From the NCBI GenBank assembly GCA_033239125.1, contig BSWB01000002.1, forward strand, positions 154,676,409 to 154,740,408: 64,000 bases of DNA, in the 5' to 3' direction. The stretch is from Fagopyrum homotropicum (taxonomy: Eukaryota; Streptophyta; Magnoliopsida; Caryophyllales; Polygonaceae). Made by a program: the position numbers and the translations under genes. This document shows, one piece after another, positions 11,894-24,116 of this stretch; position 1 is the stretch's first letter, and each line of letters starts with the position of its first letter. The notes beneath the pieces were generated by a model that saw only the letters and a program-made list of their open reading frames with translations, did no database searches and was not told the origin of the DNA.

Positions 11894-12261
11894 TGTAACA
11901 CCCCAAGTTCTAGGAACTCGAATCCTTACGGGATAGGACCTCACAACGGTTCCCGACCCTCAGAGTAACAACAATAACATCGGATCTTGCAACAAGGAAC
12001 AAATAAATGAAAACCAAAACTGTATAAAAACCAAAGGTTAAAAAAAGGGAAAAGCAAAGGACTCGCAACCGAGTTCAACAACAAACTGAAAGGACAACAA
12101 CTGAAATATAAACCTGATTCCATCCTATAATATACGGGAACTCTGGCTGACCACACCGTCCGGATCACTTAGCAGTGTCCCTAACCTACAGGGCATCTAC
12201 AACATCGGTATAAACCGTAAGCTAACATTCTACATATCAAAAAGACAGTAAAGACACAAAC
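11894..12261 (-). repeat. 5' LTR of chromovirus W, first part
   Basis: It begins on the plus strand with TGTAACACCCCAAG, the complement of the CTTGGGGTGTTACA end typical of this family. It carries the GGACCTCACAACGG and GTAAGCTAACATTC blocks and then breaks at CAAAC (12257-12261), the left target duplication of element Z. The LTR resumes at 22021. Confidence 0.88.
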
Positions 12262-15050
12262 TGTAATAACCGAAAATTTAAAACTCCGTTTAATACTAGA
12301 TCAAACCGGATTCCGATCCGTCAACCTAAATTCTTTTAAATAAAAGAATACGATATTAAATTCTATCATTTTATGTGACCTTGATTCACATAAAATGATA
12401 GCTTTGTAAACCGTAAATAATTTCATAAATAATTCCGTAATTAATTCCGTACGTTAACGGTTCCGGGCGAATTGCAGGTATTCTCTCAACCCATTTGTTT
12501 CATTTGATGTACAAGCCCAATCTGGCCCAAAAAGCTTAAGCCGGCCCACCTCCTAAACATCTCTCTAAGTACAATTAACCTAACCTAATGACTTACCCTA
12601 ATCCAGTTACAAACGTAACTGTTGCCTCCTCCTTCCCTGCCTTCACGCTTCAGAACAAACGGCTCGTCACCACCTCAAGGTAACAGCTTGCGAGAATCAC
12701 GCCTGCAAGCTTGCACATTCCTTCGTCATCAACCGATCACAGCAAAAGAAACCGATCTGCACTCCCTCCTAAACCACACCAGCCTCGTTCCAATCCAACT
12801 GCACGCCGGCCTAGCAATCCCATCTCTCTCTCTCTCATATCGCTCGAGTGAAGCCGGCATCCCTCTATTCGCTCTGCCAGTCGCCACAGCAGCACCTGAT
12901 CGGAACGGTTGCCAGGGTCGCCATCTCTGCGTTATATCGGTGGCGACAGCGGACCTAGTCGTCTAGCGGTGCTAAGCCTCGTAGTACTTCAATCTAAGAC
13001 AACAGAGAGCACACTCGGACAGGAGTCGACTCCCCTAGCCTCTCGAATACCGGCGCGTCCCTCTCGCTACCGACCTTCTACGCATCCTTGTCGAAGCCGA
13101 CGCCGGAACCAGGATCCAACCCCTCTTCGACCGTTGTACCGACGATACCGGTAAGGACTCCTAACATTACCTGGTTTGCTTCCCTTGTACCTGTAAACAC
13201 ATATATGCAGTAACCTCCTTTTCTTTTCCGCCCCAGCAACGCATCAATCGGATCCTCTCGCTCCCTCTGTCAAGAGCCAATGATTCAGTTCAGGAGAACC
13301 ATGTTGTTGTGGCCGGTAAGCCTTCAGTGAATTCCTTCTCGACCTTCTGCCACTCTAAGATCACCGCAGGTTATAGAGCTAGCACTGAGTTCTTATTTCT
13401 GAGTTTGAAGTGGGACCTTGAAACCTTAGGTTTGAAAACCCATATGGATGTCGTTCACCAGATTCGAACTGGGGACCTTTAGATCCGGGTAAATATGAGA
13501 GACCGCTGACAAAGAGACTCGAACCTAGGACCTTATACATCTTAGAAATTTCCAGAATTTTAGTTGTACTCATAAGCTGACCTTTTGGAGGATAAGTTTC
13601 GATGCCTTAAAATGAACATCCACCGTTGAATTTTTAATATGTTGTAGTTTGAAATACATAGTTTACTGTGTTAAATTTTGGAAGAAAGTTAACGGTCGGA
13701 TTAGAATTTACGAGGGCTCAAAGTAGGACAGTTGGGCTGTTTTTACAACAGAAGGAAATTTGACTAAGTATAGATTTTGGCTTCTAGTTCAACCTTAGAG
13801 GTTATATGGAATTTATGGTTGTTTTTTTTCTTGAGAAACTCTTGCCCCTGTGATCGATAGGTATATTAAAGGAATTAGAGAGTGCTCCCGGAATCCTTAA
13901 ACTTTTAATCTAAATCTTAGATCTTAACTCGAATCGAACTTAAAAAAATGTTTGCTTTATGAAAATCTAGGATTTGTGTAACTCCTGTGGTACTAAATTC
14001 TTCCGTAGAACCGGATTATGAGTTTAGGCTCTAAAAGTAGAGTTGGAAATTAATCATGGAAAAATAAGTTCTAAAAGAAATTAGTAGATTTCAAGAATAA
14101 GCTTTGAGAATGTTGACACTAAGGGTAAAATGGCCTTTTACCGTAAGAGAGATTTTTCCGTAATTCCTTCATACGAGGTTGGACATCTGGATGAGATATT
14201 GATCCGCATGCCTTATTTGACAGGCGTTTGAGTTACCACGATTACGGATCTTTTTGGGACTTGTTAGCGTGTGATTTTACTCAGGTAAGTCCTTGCGACT
14301 TACTTGGCCAGTTTCTAGATATTATTTGAGTGATAGTGGTTGTGTGTGTGCGATGTGCGTGACTATAATAATAATAACTTGTTAGGACGACCTTGGTTAT
14401 TATGAGCTAAGGCCCAAGTGTATGTATAACGGGCCGTGACATCACTGCCCAGCTCTGCCAGGAGACTGGGAGGTTCTCTATACCCAGACCATACAGGTAC
14501 ACGGTGAGATGCATCGGATCCACTCCTGATGGGTACACGGGGGCGGAGGCGAGGTTTGGGAATCCCTCGTGTCACAAAATAAGTATCATTAGAGTGAATG
14601 ACTTAAATGAAGATAATAAATGGACTTGTTTGAAAGCATGATGGGTGTTTATTATTTTATGTGTGTGTGTGCTATTATTACTCTCTTAATGTTTAGATAA
14701 CTAGCTAATGGTTTCTCTTGTTGCGTTTTTAGTTTTACCGCAGGTTAGACCAGCAGCTGAGTGATCCGGAAGTAGTGGTCAACCGGGTCTCCGTACTTCT
14801 TAGGGTTGGGGTTGTTGGTTGTTGTGGTTTCTTTTGTTTAGACAGTTGTTGTTGTCCCCTTGTTTAAGTACTTTAGGCTGCTAGACCGTGTTGCATTCAT
14901 TACCTTAAAAATACTATTGTATGAATTTCGGTTTTCTTTATTTGTGTCTTGTTGCAAGATCCTAGTAAAATTGTTGTCAAACTGAGGTCGGGACCCATTG
15001 TGAGGTCCTAACTAGTAATGTCCCGAGTTCTCAGAATTTGGGGTGTTACA
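12262..15050 (+). repeat. 5' LTR of Z
   Basis: It starts TGTAATAACC and ends GGGGTGTTACA, 2789 bp. It contains a 23-bp near-palindrome around ATGTGACCTTGATTCACAT (12370-12400), a GC-rich middle, a putative intron (14285-14743) and a block shared with all chromovirus LTRs here (14408-14575). The small ORFs (12622-12966, 12909-13154, 14363-14575) are partly frame-shifted in the second LTR and are not treated as genes. Confidence 0.92.
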
Positions 15051-15053
15051 ACA

Positions 15054-15071
15054 TGGTATCAGAGCTCTAGG
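15054..15071 (+). promoter_or_regulatory. Primer-binding site of Z
   Basis: TGGTATCAGAGCTCTAGG lies 3 nt after the LTR end and matches the initiator methionine tRNA type site of many Gypsy and Copia elements. It is identical to that of V (43971-43988). Confidence 0.92.
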
Positions 15072-18000
15072 TTGGCAACAATGGCACTTGAAATCTTCGG
15101 AAAGACCGAATAAGTACTTGAGCAGAACCCGAAAAGGGATCTGAGTTTTAAAAAGGGCTTTCGGTTTTCAAATGCATGCACAGTTTGGTTGGGGATAGAA
15201 AAGTACGGCTGACCACTACTACTACCGCGGATCTCAGTATGCTTAGTTTAGACTTATAGTATTGTACAACTATGTATGTTATATAAATATCTATATGTAT
15301 GTAGCACGTTGTTACCCTAGAGGATATGAAATATCCTTTAGTTGAGTTATCATGATGCGATCATCGCCTCATGATAAAACGTTTGGAGATCTTAAAGGGT
15401 ATCTGTAAGAAGATAGAAGATAGTGGACTCATACCCCAGATTGGAACATTACATTATGGCGGATGCCCTGGTGGTTTCTACAATTATCCGAAGAACAAGT
15501 GGTTAAGGAGTTGAGGATTACTAGAAGATGTTAACAACAAGAACAATCGGGCGAGAAAAGAATAACAAGCAATTCAAATAGAAGTAATAGAAACCGTACA
15601 AGCATTTAGCGGTATGACGACGAGAGGTGAAACTCAAGATGCATGTAAGGACTAATAAGAGCGCTGATTGAAGAGGACAACATCAAAACACCATTCAAAC
15701 AAAGTATAGTACAATTACATCTGGCGGGTTAAAGGACACTACAACCAAGGTGGATGTCATCATAGACAAGTATGAGCATGAGAGTACAGAGAAAATAGAG
15801 TGTCGACCCAGATGTAAAAGATTAAAGGAGTACCAAGAGACACGAGAATGTTGAAGGAAAGCACGACACAAGTATCGAAGATAGTAGAAGTCTGAAATTG
15901 AGACAATGGATTTCCATGAAGGTAATGTTACAAAATAACATCCACCGAGGAAGAAGCATGTGCGGGAATGATCATGATGGACTTGAGGGATCATAATAAC
16001 TACTCAATCACCAAGAGACTTAAGTTAACCATACTAGTGGTTCACTACAAAGAGCTGCAGGTAGACGATAACTTAGGAAAAAGGAACCACGAAGATGGGT
16101 TTGTAAGCTATCACGGAAGGTCTGATAAACCCATAGATGGCAGGTGAATAATGCGACTAGACTCGGATAAAGTGATCTTATGGTAGAAGACCAACTACAG
16201 ACTAACTAGTAATAACGGAGAATTCACACGTCTGAGTTGACCAGTGATGAGCGGTTGGTAGATAAGAAGAATAACATCAGATTTACTAAAGAATGTTACT
16301 GACATATGGGGAATCTCTACAAAAGATCAACGACGACAATTGTAAAGTTAAACCGATATTAGTACCAGTACCCTTAATAGTAACATGGAATGAGTTCGAG
16401 CCAATATCTCTAATTAAGAATTTAAGGAGAAGATTTTGACGGCCGGGAATGACCCCATAGGTCCTTAAAGAGATTAAGGAAATGGTTGGGAGCAGTTTCT
16501 TACTTTCTGGCTAAGAAAAAGGTACAGTTCACAGTAGTACTAATGGATTGCATAAGGAGAACTAGAGGAGTAAGAAGAAGCAGATGATTTTAATTATGTC
16601 CAACGTCAATCAAGACAGAAGGTGCTTAACATGCCACACATATGAGACTGATGGTGCTCTCCCGAGGTTTACAGAGGAAGCCTTTTTGACTAAAGATATC
16701 ACACAGAATAACTACAGTTATAGAGACGCAACAACATAGAGATTACGACCTTAGTGTCTTGATAATATGTCTCATCGAGTTGTGAGGTGATTTCAGATGG
16801 AATCTACATGTGGGCTAGAACAGACATGAGAAAGAATATAGTTGAATGACTAAAAGTTGTTATATGGATCCGGTATTACCCCAATAAGAGGATTTCCGAA
16901 AGATGTATATATAAAAGTTTAATGAGAAATGGGGTACTCCTATAAAAATTTAAACTCGAATGATGACATAATAGTTGATAAAAATAATAAGACCAACCAA
17001 CGTGATCCGTAGGGCGTATACGAGAAATCTCAAAGGGATTTAACTATCCTCCTGGGGGTAAAGATTTATAGAAGATAAAGAGACACGAGCATAAGGACAA
17101 CATAATAAATGCGAGTCAAGAACTTTGGTTTTTGATAAAATCATATACAACTGAGGTTCTTATGAAAATGGTACTAATAGGTGTTTAATAAAAGTCATAC
17201 ACATCGGACCGATAACGCTTGGATGTATAAAGTGTAAACCAAAAGAATAACTTAACTAGTAAGAAGGAAAGTCATGTATCAAAAGGCGGGTCTTGCTAAA
17301 TTGGGATGAAGTGTTGAGATGATGATGCCTTCGTAGAAAATATGCAAGAGTACAACGTAACTAAGTTCCAAAATGGAATGAGCAGTAATGATCAACTGGA
17401 AGTTGAGACCGATTCAGGGAAGGAAATTGTTATAAGACGAGTCACCTAGTAGAAGAGTTCACAAGACAAGCGTGAGAGACCGAAAGAGATAAAATGTCGA
17501 TCCGGATATGAGGGTCTAAGGTGCATGGAATGGGATACCTACAATGGAGTGTAGAAGCAAAATGTAGACTCTACAAGTATGGAGAGGTTTTGACCTCCTC
17601 AAGGATATAGGAATTTGAAAGAAATTACAATGCCGGTACCAAAGAGTTGAAACTCTGTAGCGGAAACAACGGAGTTGCATGAAGCAATATTGCCGGTAAC
17701 ACCAGCGAAGGAATGTATATATGTGAATGGCCTTGGTGGACTCGAAAGTCCAAGGTGACCCCAATTATCACGAGACCTAAGTCATCAACACCGACAGCCC
17801 ATGCAAGGGGAACTGCAAGGAGATGATAATTAAAATCACCAGAACTACAAAGACACTTACCAGCTATCGTTGAAGACTTGGAATGACTATTTAAGTCAAG
17901 ATGAATGACCCAGTTGGGCTCGAGAAGTAGAATTAGCCTAAGGAAACAGAAGTGTGGAAGATAAAACGAATTAGCGAAGCATGAAAGGATTAATCGAGCA

Positions 18001-18911
18001 AATGATGCTCACAAAGAATTTAACGCCAGTATAGGTATGGGAAGAGCAAGTCCAGAATATTGAGATAAGTCAATTACAGATTGACCGACATCAATTGAGG
18101 ATGTGTAAGTATTGGTTGGTATTGACGAGTAGGTACCGTTAAGAAGAGATATTAGTGACTACCAATTTAAGAGATAACTTTACCGATGCTTTGGAAGATT
18201 TCCCAAGTGGGCAACGATAACCTTCTGGGATGATCTAAGGACATGGAGAAAATCGGATTAGAGGTTGATTACTGGTTGGTTAAGAATAAACTACGGTTGA
18301 GTAAGAGAGTAAGGGTCTGTTTGAAGAGGATCTTGCTAGTACTAGAAGGGAAGTATAGGCGAGAGTTGGGTAAATCTTGTTGACCCTTAGAAAGACGCCA
18401 TTGTGACTAATGGGTGTTACACCAGAAGTGTGGTAGGCCATAAACCACAGATGAAGAAAATCAATGTTAGGTTAACTATGATTTCAAGTTAAGGAATTAG
18501 AGATCTATATGAAAAAAGTCCACTTGGGTGTGTGATTTGTTTTTAGTTATATAAATTTGAAAGCTTGACAAGAAGTAGGTGAAAACCCATTAATTAAGGA
18601 ACGATCCGATTAGGTCACATTGAGGAAACCGGGCCAAGCGGTTTGTATTACAAAGAGCATTAGGCACTTAGTAAAGTGCCGACAGGAGTTCAAGATTATT
18701 ATTTCAGAATCGATAGTTGAGAACTGTCGAAAGGAAAAAGCAAGTGGGCCTAGTGGAAAAAAAAAATTTAAAAATGGTTTGGTAGAGTCATCAAAAGAGC
18801 TAGAAGTAAGTAGAAAACCAAATCGTTGAGAGAGTACCTACCGAATCCAAGACACGTCATCAGCTAAGAAGATCAGAAAATTAGCCGGTTCATGCTTTTG
18901 TAGAGTTCTAG
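15072..18911 (+). other. Non-coding interior of Z
   Basis: About 3.8 kb with stops in all frames. The first 170 bp resemble the V leader: ATGGCACT, then GGGATCT.AGTTTT, GGGATAGA, and GCTGACCACTACTACTACCGCGGATCTCA, parallel to CGACCATCACTACC in V. After that I recognise no gag, protease, RT or integrase motif on either strand. ORFs such as 15695-15994 and 17516-17764 (both minus) have no family features. It may be scrambled old pol or foreign filler sequence. Confidence 0.6.
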
Positions 18912-19022
18912 TGGTCTAGACGAGGATTCGATGAGGCTACATAGGAAACGGAGGAGAGCATTAGAAATGGTTACCTTGAGTACCCTTCGGAGTTAGCCGC
19001 TACTTCTATATCGACGAGTTAG
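18912..19022 (+). pseudogene. Chromodomain-like remnant in Z
   Basis: The frame reads WSRRGFDEAT, a TAG stop, then ETEESIRNGYLEYPS and later a TAG at 19020. This is the chromodomain tail pattern of Tekay/Del integrases (W-x-R-x-G-x-x-EATWETE-x-x-I-R-x-x-YPE), with the expected W codon TGG changed to TAG at 18942. Chromovirus V has the parallel tail KIQWSMRGADKATWET near 48960-49020. Its position 210 bp before the polypurine tract is right for the end of pol. It shows Z descends from a chromovirus. Confidence 0.75.
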
Positions 19023-19222
19023 TACTCGGGTAATGTTTGTTTGATTTTTTTTTTTTTTCATGTGTTACCTTGGAATGAGTAATTGTGCTTTATGTGATGC
19101 GTGTCTGAGTATGATTATTGAGTAGTTGCATGGTTGAAAACGGAAATTTTGAAAACTAAGTTATACTAAGAAAATCATGTGACTAAGTATATTATTCTAA
19201 GTTTCGGGACGAAACTTCTTTT

Positions 19223-19235
19223 AAGAGGGCACTGA
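19223..19235 (+). promoter_or_regulatory. Polypurine tract of Z
   Basis: AAGAGGGCACTGA directly precedes the 3' LTR, after GTTTCGGGACGAAACTTC, a phrase commonly seen at this place in Tekay-type chromoviruses. It is the expected primer for plus-strand synthesis. Confidence 0.75.
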
Positions 19236-22020
19236 TGTAATAACCGAAAATGTAAAACTCCGTTTAATACTAGATCAAACCGGATTCCGATCCGTCAACC
19301 TAAATTCTTTTAAATAAAAGAATACGATATTAAATTCTATCATTTTATGTGACCTTGATTCACATAAAATGATAGCTTTGTAAACCGTAAATAATTTCAT
19401 AAATAATTCCGTAATTAATTCCGTACGTTAACGGTTCCGTGCGAATTACGGGTATTCTTTCAACCCATTTGTTTCATTTGATGTACAAGCCCAATCTGGC
19501 CCAAAAAGCTTAAGCCGGCCCACCTACTAAACATCTCTCTAAGTACAATTAACCTAACCTAATGACTTACCCTAATCCAGTTACAAACGTAACTGCTGCC
19601 TCCTCCTTCCCTGCCTTCACGCTTCAGAACAAACGGCTCGTCACCACCTCAAGGTAACAGCTTGCGAGAATCACGCCTGCAAGCTTGCACCTTCCTTCGT
19701 CATCAACCGATCACAGCAAAAGAAACCGATCTGCACTCCCTCCTAAACCACACCAGCCTCGTTCCAATCCAACTGCACGCCGGCCTAGCAATCCCATCTC
19801 TCTCTCTCATATCGCTCGAGTGAAGCCGGCATCCCTCTATTCGCTCTGCCAGTCGCCACAGCAGCACCTGATCGGAACGGTTGCCAGGGTCGCCATCTCT
19901 GCGTTATATCGGTGGCGACAGCGGACCTAGTCGTCTAGCGGTGCTAAGCCTCGTAGTGCTTCAATCTAAGACAACAGAGAGCACACTCGGACAGGAGTCG
20001 ACTCCCCTAGCCTCTCGAATACCGGCGCGTCCCTCTCGCTACCGACCTTCTGCGCATCCCTGTCGAAGCCGACGCCGGAACCAGGATCCAACCCCTCTTC
20101 GACCGTTGTACCGACGATACCGGTAAGGACTCCTAACATTACCTGGTTTGCTTCCCGTGTACCTGTAAACACATATATGCAGTAACCTCCTTTTCTTTTC
20201 CGCCCCAGCAACGCATCAATCGGATCCTCTCGCTCCCTCTGTCAAGAGCCAATGATTCAGTTCAGGAGAACCATGTTGTTGTGGCCGGTAAGCCTTCAGT
20301 GAATTCCTTCTCGACCTTCTGCCACTCTAAGATCACCGCAGGTTATAGAGCTAGCACTGAGTTCTTATTTTTTAGTTTGAAGTGGGACCTTGAAACCTTA
20401 GGTTTGAAAACCCATATGGATGTCGTTCACCAGATTCGAACTGGGGACCTTTAGATTTGGGTAAATATGAGAGACCGCTGACAGAGAGACTCGAACCTAG
20501 GACCTTATACATCTTAGAAATTTCCAGAATTTTAGTTGTACTCATAAGCTGACCTTTTGGAGGATAAGTTTCGATACCTTAAAATGAACATCCACCGTTG
20601 AATTTTTAATATGTTGTAGTTTGAAATACATAGTTTACTGTGTTAAATTTTGGAAGAAAGTTAACGGTCGGATTAGAATTTACGAGGGCTCAAAGTAGGA
20701 CAGTTGGGCTGTTTTTACAACAGAAGGAAATTTGACTAAGTATAGATTTTGGCTTCTAGTTCAACCTTAGAGGTTATATGGAATTTATGGTTTTTTTTTC
20801 TTGAGAAACTCTTGCCCCTGTGATCGATAGGTATATTAAAGGAATTAGAGAGTGCTCCCGGAATCCTTAAACTTTTAATCTAAATCTTAGATCTTAACTC
20901 GAATCGAACTTAAAAAAATGTTTGCTTTATGAAAATCTAGGATTTGTGTAACTCTTGTGGTACTAAATTCTTCCGTAGAACCGGATTATGAGTTTAGGCT
21001 CTAAAAGTAGAGTTGGAAATTAATCATGGAAAAATAAGTTCTAAAAGAAATTAGTAGATTTCAAGAATAAGCTTTGAGAATGTTGACACTAAGAGTAAAA
21101 TGGCCTTTTACCGTAAGAGAGATTTTTCCGTAATTCCTTCATACGAGGTTGGACATATGGATGAGATATTGATCCGCATGCCTTATTTGACAGGCGTTTG
21201 AGTTACCACGAGTACGGATCATTTTGGGACTTGTTAGCGTGTGATTTTACTCAGGTAAGTCCTTGCGACTTACTTAGCCAGTTTCTAGATATTATTTGAG
21301 TGATAGTGGTTGTGTGTGTGCGATGTGCGTGACTATAATAATAATAACTTGTTAGGACGACCCTGGTTATTATGAGCTAAGGACCAAGTGTATGTATAAC
21401 GGGCCGTGACATCACTGCCCAGCTCTGCCAGGAGACTGGGAGGTTCTCTATACCCAGACCATACAGGTACACGGTGAGATGCATCGGATCCACTCCTGAT
21501 GGGTACACGGGGGCGGAGGCGAGGTTTGGGAATCCCTCGTGTCACAAAATAAGTATCATTAGAGTGAATGACTTAAATGAAGATAATAAATGGACTTGTT
21601 TGAAAGCATGATGGGTGTTTATTATTTTATGTGTGTGTGTGCTATTATTACTCTCTTAATGTTTAGATAACTAGCTAATGGTTTCTCTTGTTGCGTTTTT
21701 AGTTTTACCGCAGGTTAGACCAGCAGCTGAGTGATCCGGAAGTAGTGGTCAGCCGGGTCTCCGTACTTCTTAGGGTTGGGGTTATTGGTTGTTGTGGTTT
21801 CTTTTGTTTAGACAGTTGTTGTTGTCCCCTTGTTTAAGTACTTTAGGCTGCTAGACCGTGTTGCATTCATTACCTTAAAAATACTATTGTATGAATTTCG
21901 GTTTTCTTTATTTGTGTCTTGTTGCAAGATCCTAGTAAAATTGTTGTCAAACTGAGGTCGGGACCCATTGTGAGGTCCTAACTAGTAATGTCCCGAGTTC
22001 TCAGAATTTGGGGTGTTACA
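19236..22020 (+). repeat. 3' LTR of Z
   Basis: 2785 bp, starting TGTAATAACC and ending GGGGTGTTACA. It is collinear with the 5' LTR with about 30 substitutions and a few short length changes in T-runs and a CT-run by eye, near 1 percent divergence. It is followed by the target duplication CAAAC. Confidence 0.92.
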
Positions 22021-23514
22021 CAAACACACATAAGAACATAAACATATAGCATGCTCACACACAACCGGTTATTTTCTTTCATTAAGTTATCCATTACTAA
22101 TTCAACTTCTTTGTCACACGAGAATCTCCCAAAACTCGCTTTCGTTTCCGTTACCGACAGAAATAGATCAGATGCATACTATCTGTTACATGCGGGCCTG
22201 GTCGCAAGAGCACCTCCCAGTCTCATGTATAACTGGATAAGTGGTCACCGCCCGGTTATAATACACTTGGGCTAGTTAAGGTATAAGGTCGATCCTAGTC
22301 TGATTTTTTGTTAATGATAAAGCAACAAACACCACCAATACGGTCAAACCAATACACGGAACGCAACTAAGTAAGTCCATTGGACTTGCCTCACTCGAAG
22401 GTAAACTCAAGAATCAGCAAACTGCTCAGCTTCATGAAGGAAAGGGTAAATGCCTGCTCAAACAAGGCATTGCGAATCAAGAAACTATACGAATGCTAGA
22501 AGTCTACATACTTCTAGTCTCAATGATCTCTAACAGATCTACAACAGTGTGCTAGAAGTTCCCTACTTATAGTTTCGATGATCTCTAACTGATCTCAACA
22601 TGCTAGGAGAAATATTCCTAGTGTCAAGTTTCTCACAAAACAGCATCAACAATGCAACTCAGATTCATAACCAACTCATGGGGATCAACAAGCCACTAAC
22701 TGACATTTAGTCTAATCATCTAGGTCCAACCTAACATGATCTAGCTTTAAAAAAGGGCAAAGGAAGCAAGGATGGAAGTAACTCACCAAAGACGGGAGTT
22801 ATTGCAGGCAAACCGTAGGGGCGGAAGACAGGAGGCGCAGAGGCGGCAAGACTTACAACCGCAGGGGAGGTTTGTTCCAGGAGCGGGGGTGGTTTTGCGA
22901 CAGAGGTGGCGTCAACTCTTTTGACATCAACAACACTGCAAGGGCAACAAGGCCAGACTTCTTCAATCCACACATACACGTCAGCACTCAACCAAGGAGC
23001 ATGGAAACACATACTCGTCAACAACGAAGGACATACAAGAATCAAGACTCGATCTTGATTCATGTGAACGAGAAGAAGAAGAAGAAAAGAGAAAGAGTTA
23101 GAAGAAAAGAAGAAGGAGAAGCATGCAACAAGTTCATGAATGTTAGAAGGGATCAAGAGGATGACGGACTGACACGTTCTACAAAGAATCACAAGGAAGG
23201 GCCACAGTTTTGCTCGAGGTTGAAGAAGAACGTAAGCAAGAAGAGAAAAACGGAAGAGAAGGCGGGAATATATAGAGACGGTTGGGAAAAGAACAAGGAA
23301 GGTTTGATTTAGGGTTAGAAGATAGAAGGAAAGACGTCCCAAAAGATAGAAGATAGGATCTTCTATGAAAGGAAGGAAATCAAAGCCGGAAATATAACAT
23401 CTCGCAATATGAGGTCAACCTCAGGGGCGGGCTGACCCGGCCATGATCGTGGCTGGCCCCAGGGGCGGCCCCCTTCACCGTGGGAGCGGTGAAGGCCAAA
23501 AACCGTATGTTACA
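22021..23514 (-). repeat. 5' LTR of chromovirus W, second part
   Basis: It continues the W LTR after element Z. On the minus strand it starts TGTAACATACGG (23514), followed by GC-rich hairpin modules (23405-23500), the ATG-less leader with poly-K coding shadows, the GTAAGTCC palindrome (about 22370) and the conserved block at about 22110-22270. Together with 11894-12261 the LTR is about 1.86 kb. ORFs of 203 and 146 codons at 22731-23342 are opposite-strand shadows of each other in low-complexity LTR sequence. Confidence 0.85.
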
Positions 23515-23613
23515 CTCGTGTTGTTGTTACAAAATAGCAACGCGTTTGCGCTTCCTGCAGGCTCATTGTACCGTCCATTCTTGAGATCTCGCGCTTTCCA
23601 TCCAATCGCGTAC

Positions 23614-23706
23614 CTTTGTAGAGAATTGACTCCTTCATCACTGATTGGTTTTGTCATGGTAAGGCAAACACCAGTTTGTATTAGGGTTGCACTCATAAAG
23701 ACTTCC
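23614..23706 (-). pseudogene. Putative next exon of the same gene
   Basis: After a 104-nt AT-rich intron (23810-23707, ending ATCTAG on the minus strand) the frame continues in phase as EVFMSATLIQTGVCLTM and TKPISDEGVNSLQ. It ends at a donor CAAAG|GTACGC (23614/23613). The phase fits: ATT T joins GG GAA. The open frame runs past the donor to 23475 but enters the W LTR, which would not be original coding sequence. Confidence 0.45.
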
Positions 23707-23810
23707 CTAGATGATAATGCTACAACAACAACATCAACAATAACAACAACATCAACATCAATGATAAGAGTAAATATATCAATGAGAGGATAACAAGAAA
23801 GTTTACTCAC

Positions 23811-24028
23811 AAATGACCGGTATAGTTTCCTTTATTTCCTTAATCATTCCAATAAATGTAGAACGGTCTGTTGCTCGTGGCTTATCATCAATCATGATAA
23901 GATCAATCAACTCAACATTGTCTGCCAACATATTTAGAGCAAAGGACTTCTCCCTAGTAGCTAACCAATATGAGTTATAAATACTAGTACGATAAAGAGC
24001 TTCATCCAAACAAAACAACCTTAAAATA
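23811..24028 (-). pseudogene. Putative exon of an unidentified host gene
   Basis: On the minus strand an open frame includes EALYRTSIYNSYW, NMLADNVELIDLIMIDD and MIKEIKETIPVI and ends at a canonical donor, ATTT|GTGAGT at 23811/23810. Upstream, TTTTAAG could be the acceptor, near 24029. The residue composition is that of a normal soluble helical protein, unlike the low-complexity shadows around it. I do not recognise the family. The gene is cut off by the flanking LTRs, so it is probably a remnant. Confidence 0.45.
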
Positions 24029-24116
24029 TAACATTATACTACCTTGTAAAAGGTTTTCTAAAATTTTTCAACGATAGAGGACACAAATGGTGCTTCAACA
24101 AATGAGTCAATGACCA

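Larger units (their letters stand above)
12262..22020 (+). mobile_element. Non-autonomous long-LTR element Z
   Basis: A 9759-bp element inserted into the LTR of W with TSD CAAAC (12257-12261 and 22021-22025). It has two long LTRs (2789 and 2785 bp), a primer site, a polypurine tract and 4.2 kb of interior without any long frame. The only coding trace I can read is a chromodomain-like tail at 18912-19022. The leader after the primer site is collinear with that of chromovirus V, so Z looks like a chromovirus derivative of the LARD type. About 30 differences between the LTRs by eye suggest an insertion clearly older than element B. Confidence 0.88.
23515..24116. other. Host-like segment between inverted LTRs
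   Basis: About 600 bp of sequence unlike any element in the window, lying between the minus-strand W LTR and a plus-strand LTR. It holds two exon-like segments on the minus strand (listed separately) and, at 23987-24060, a stretch also found at 57425-57495. Confidence 0.6.

Noticed and set aside
12622..13154. ORFs of 114 and 81 codons in the Z LTR
   Set aside because: The second LTR has a different length and frame in this part, so there is no constraint on the protein.
15054..15071. tRNA genes
   Set aside because: The tRNA-like matches at 15054, 43971 and 32292 are primer-binding sites next to LTRs. I saw no full cloverleaf sequence elsewhere.
22731..23342. 203-codon minus-strand ORF and 146-codon plus-strand ORF
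   Set aside because: They overlap on opposite strands in the LTR of W, are low-complexity (S/L/F or K/E/R rich) and are not kept in related LTRs.
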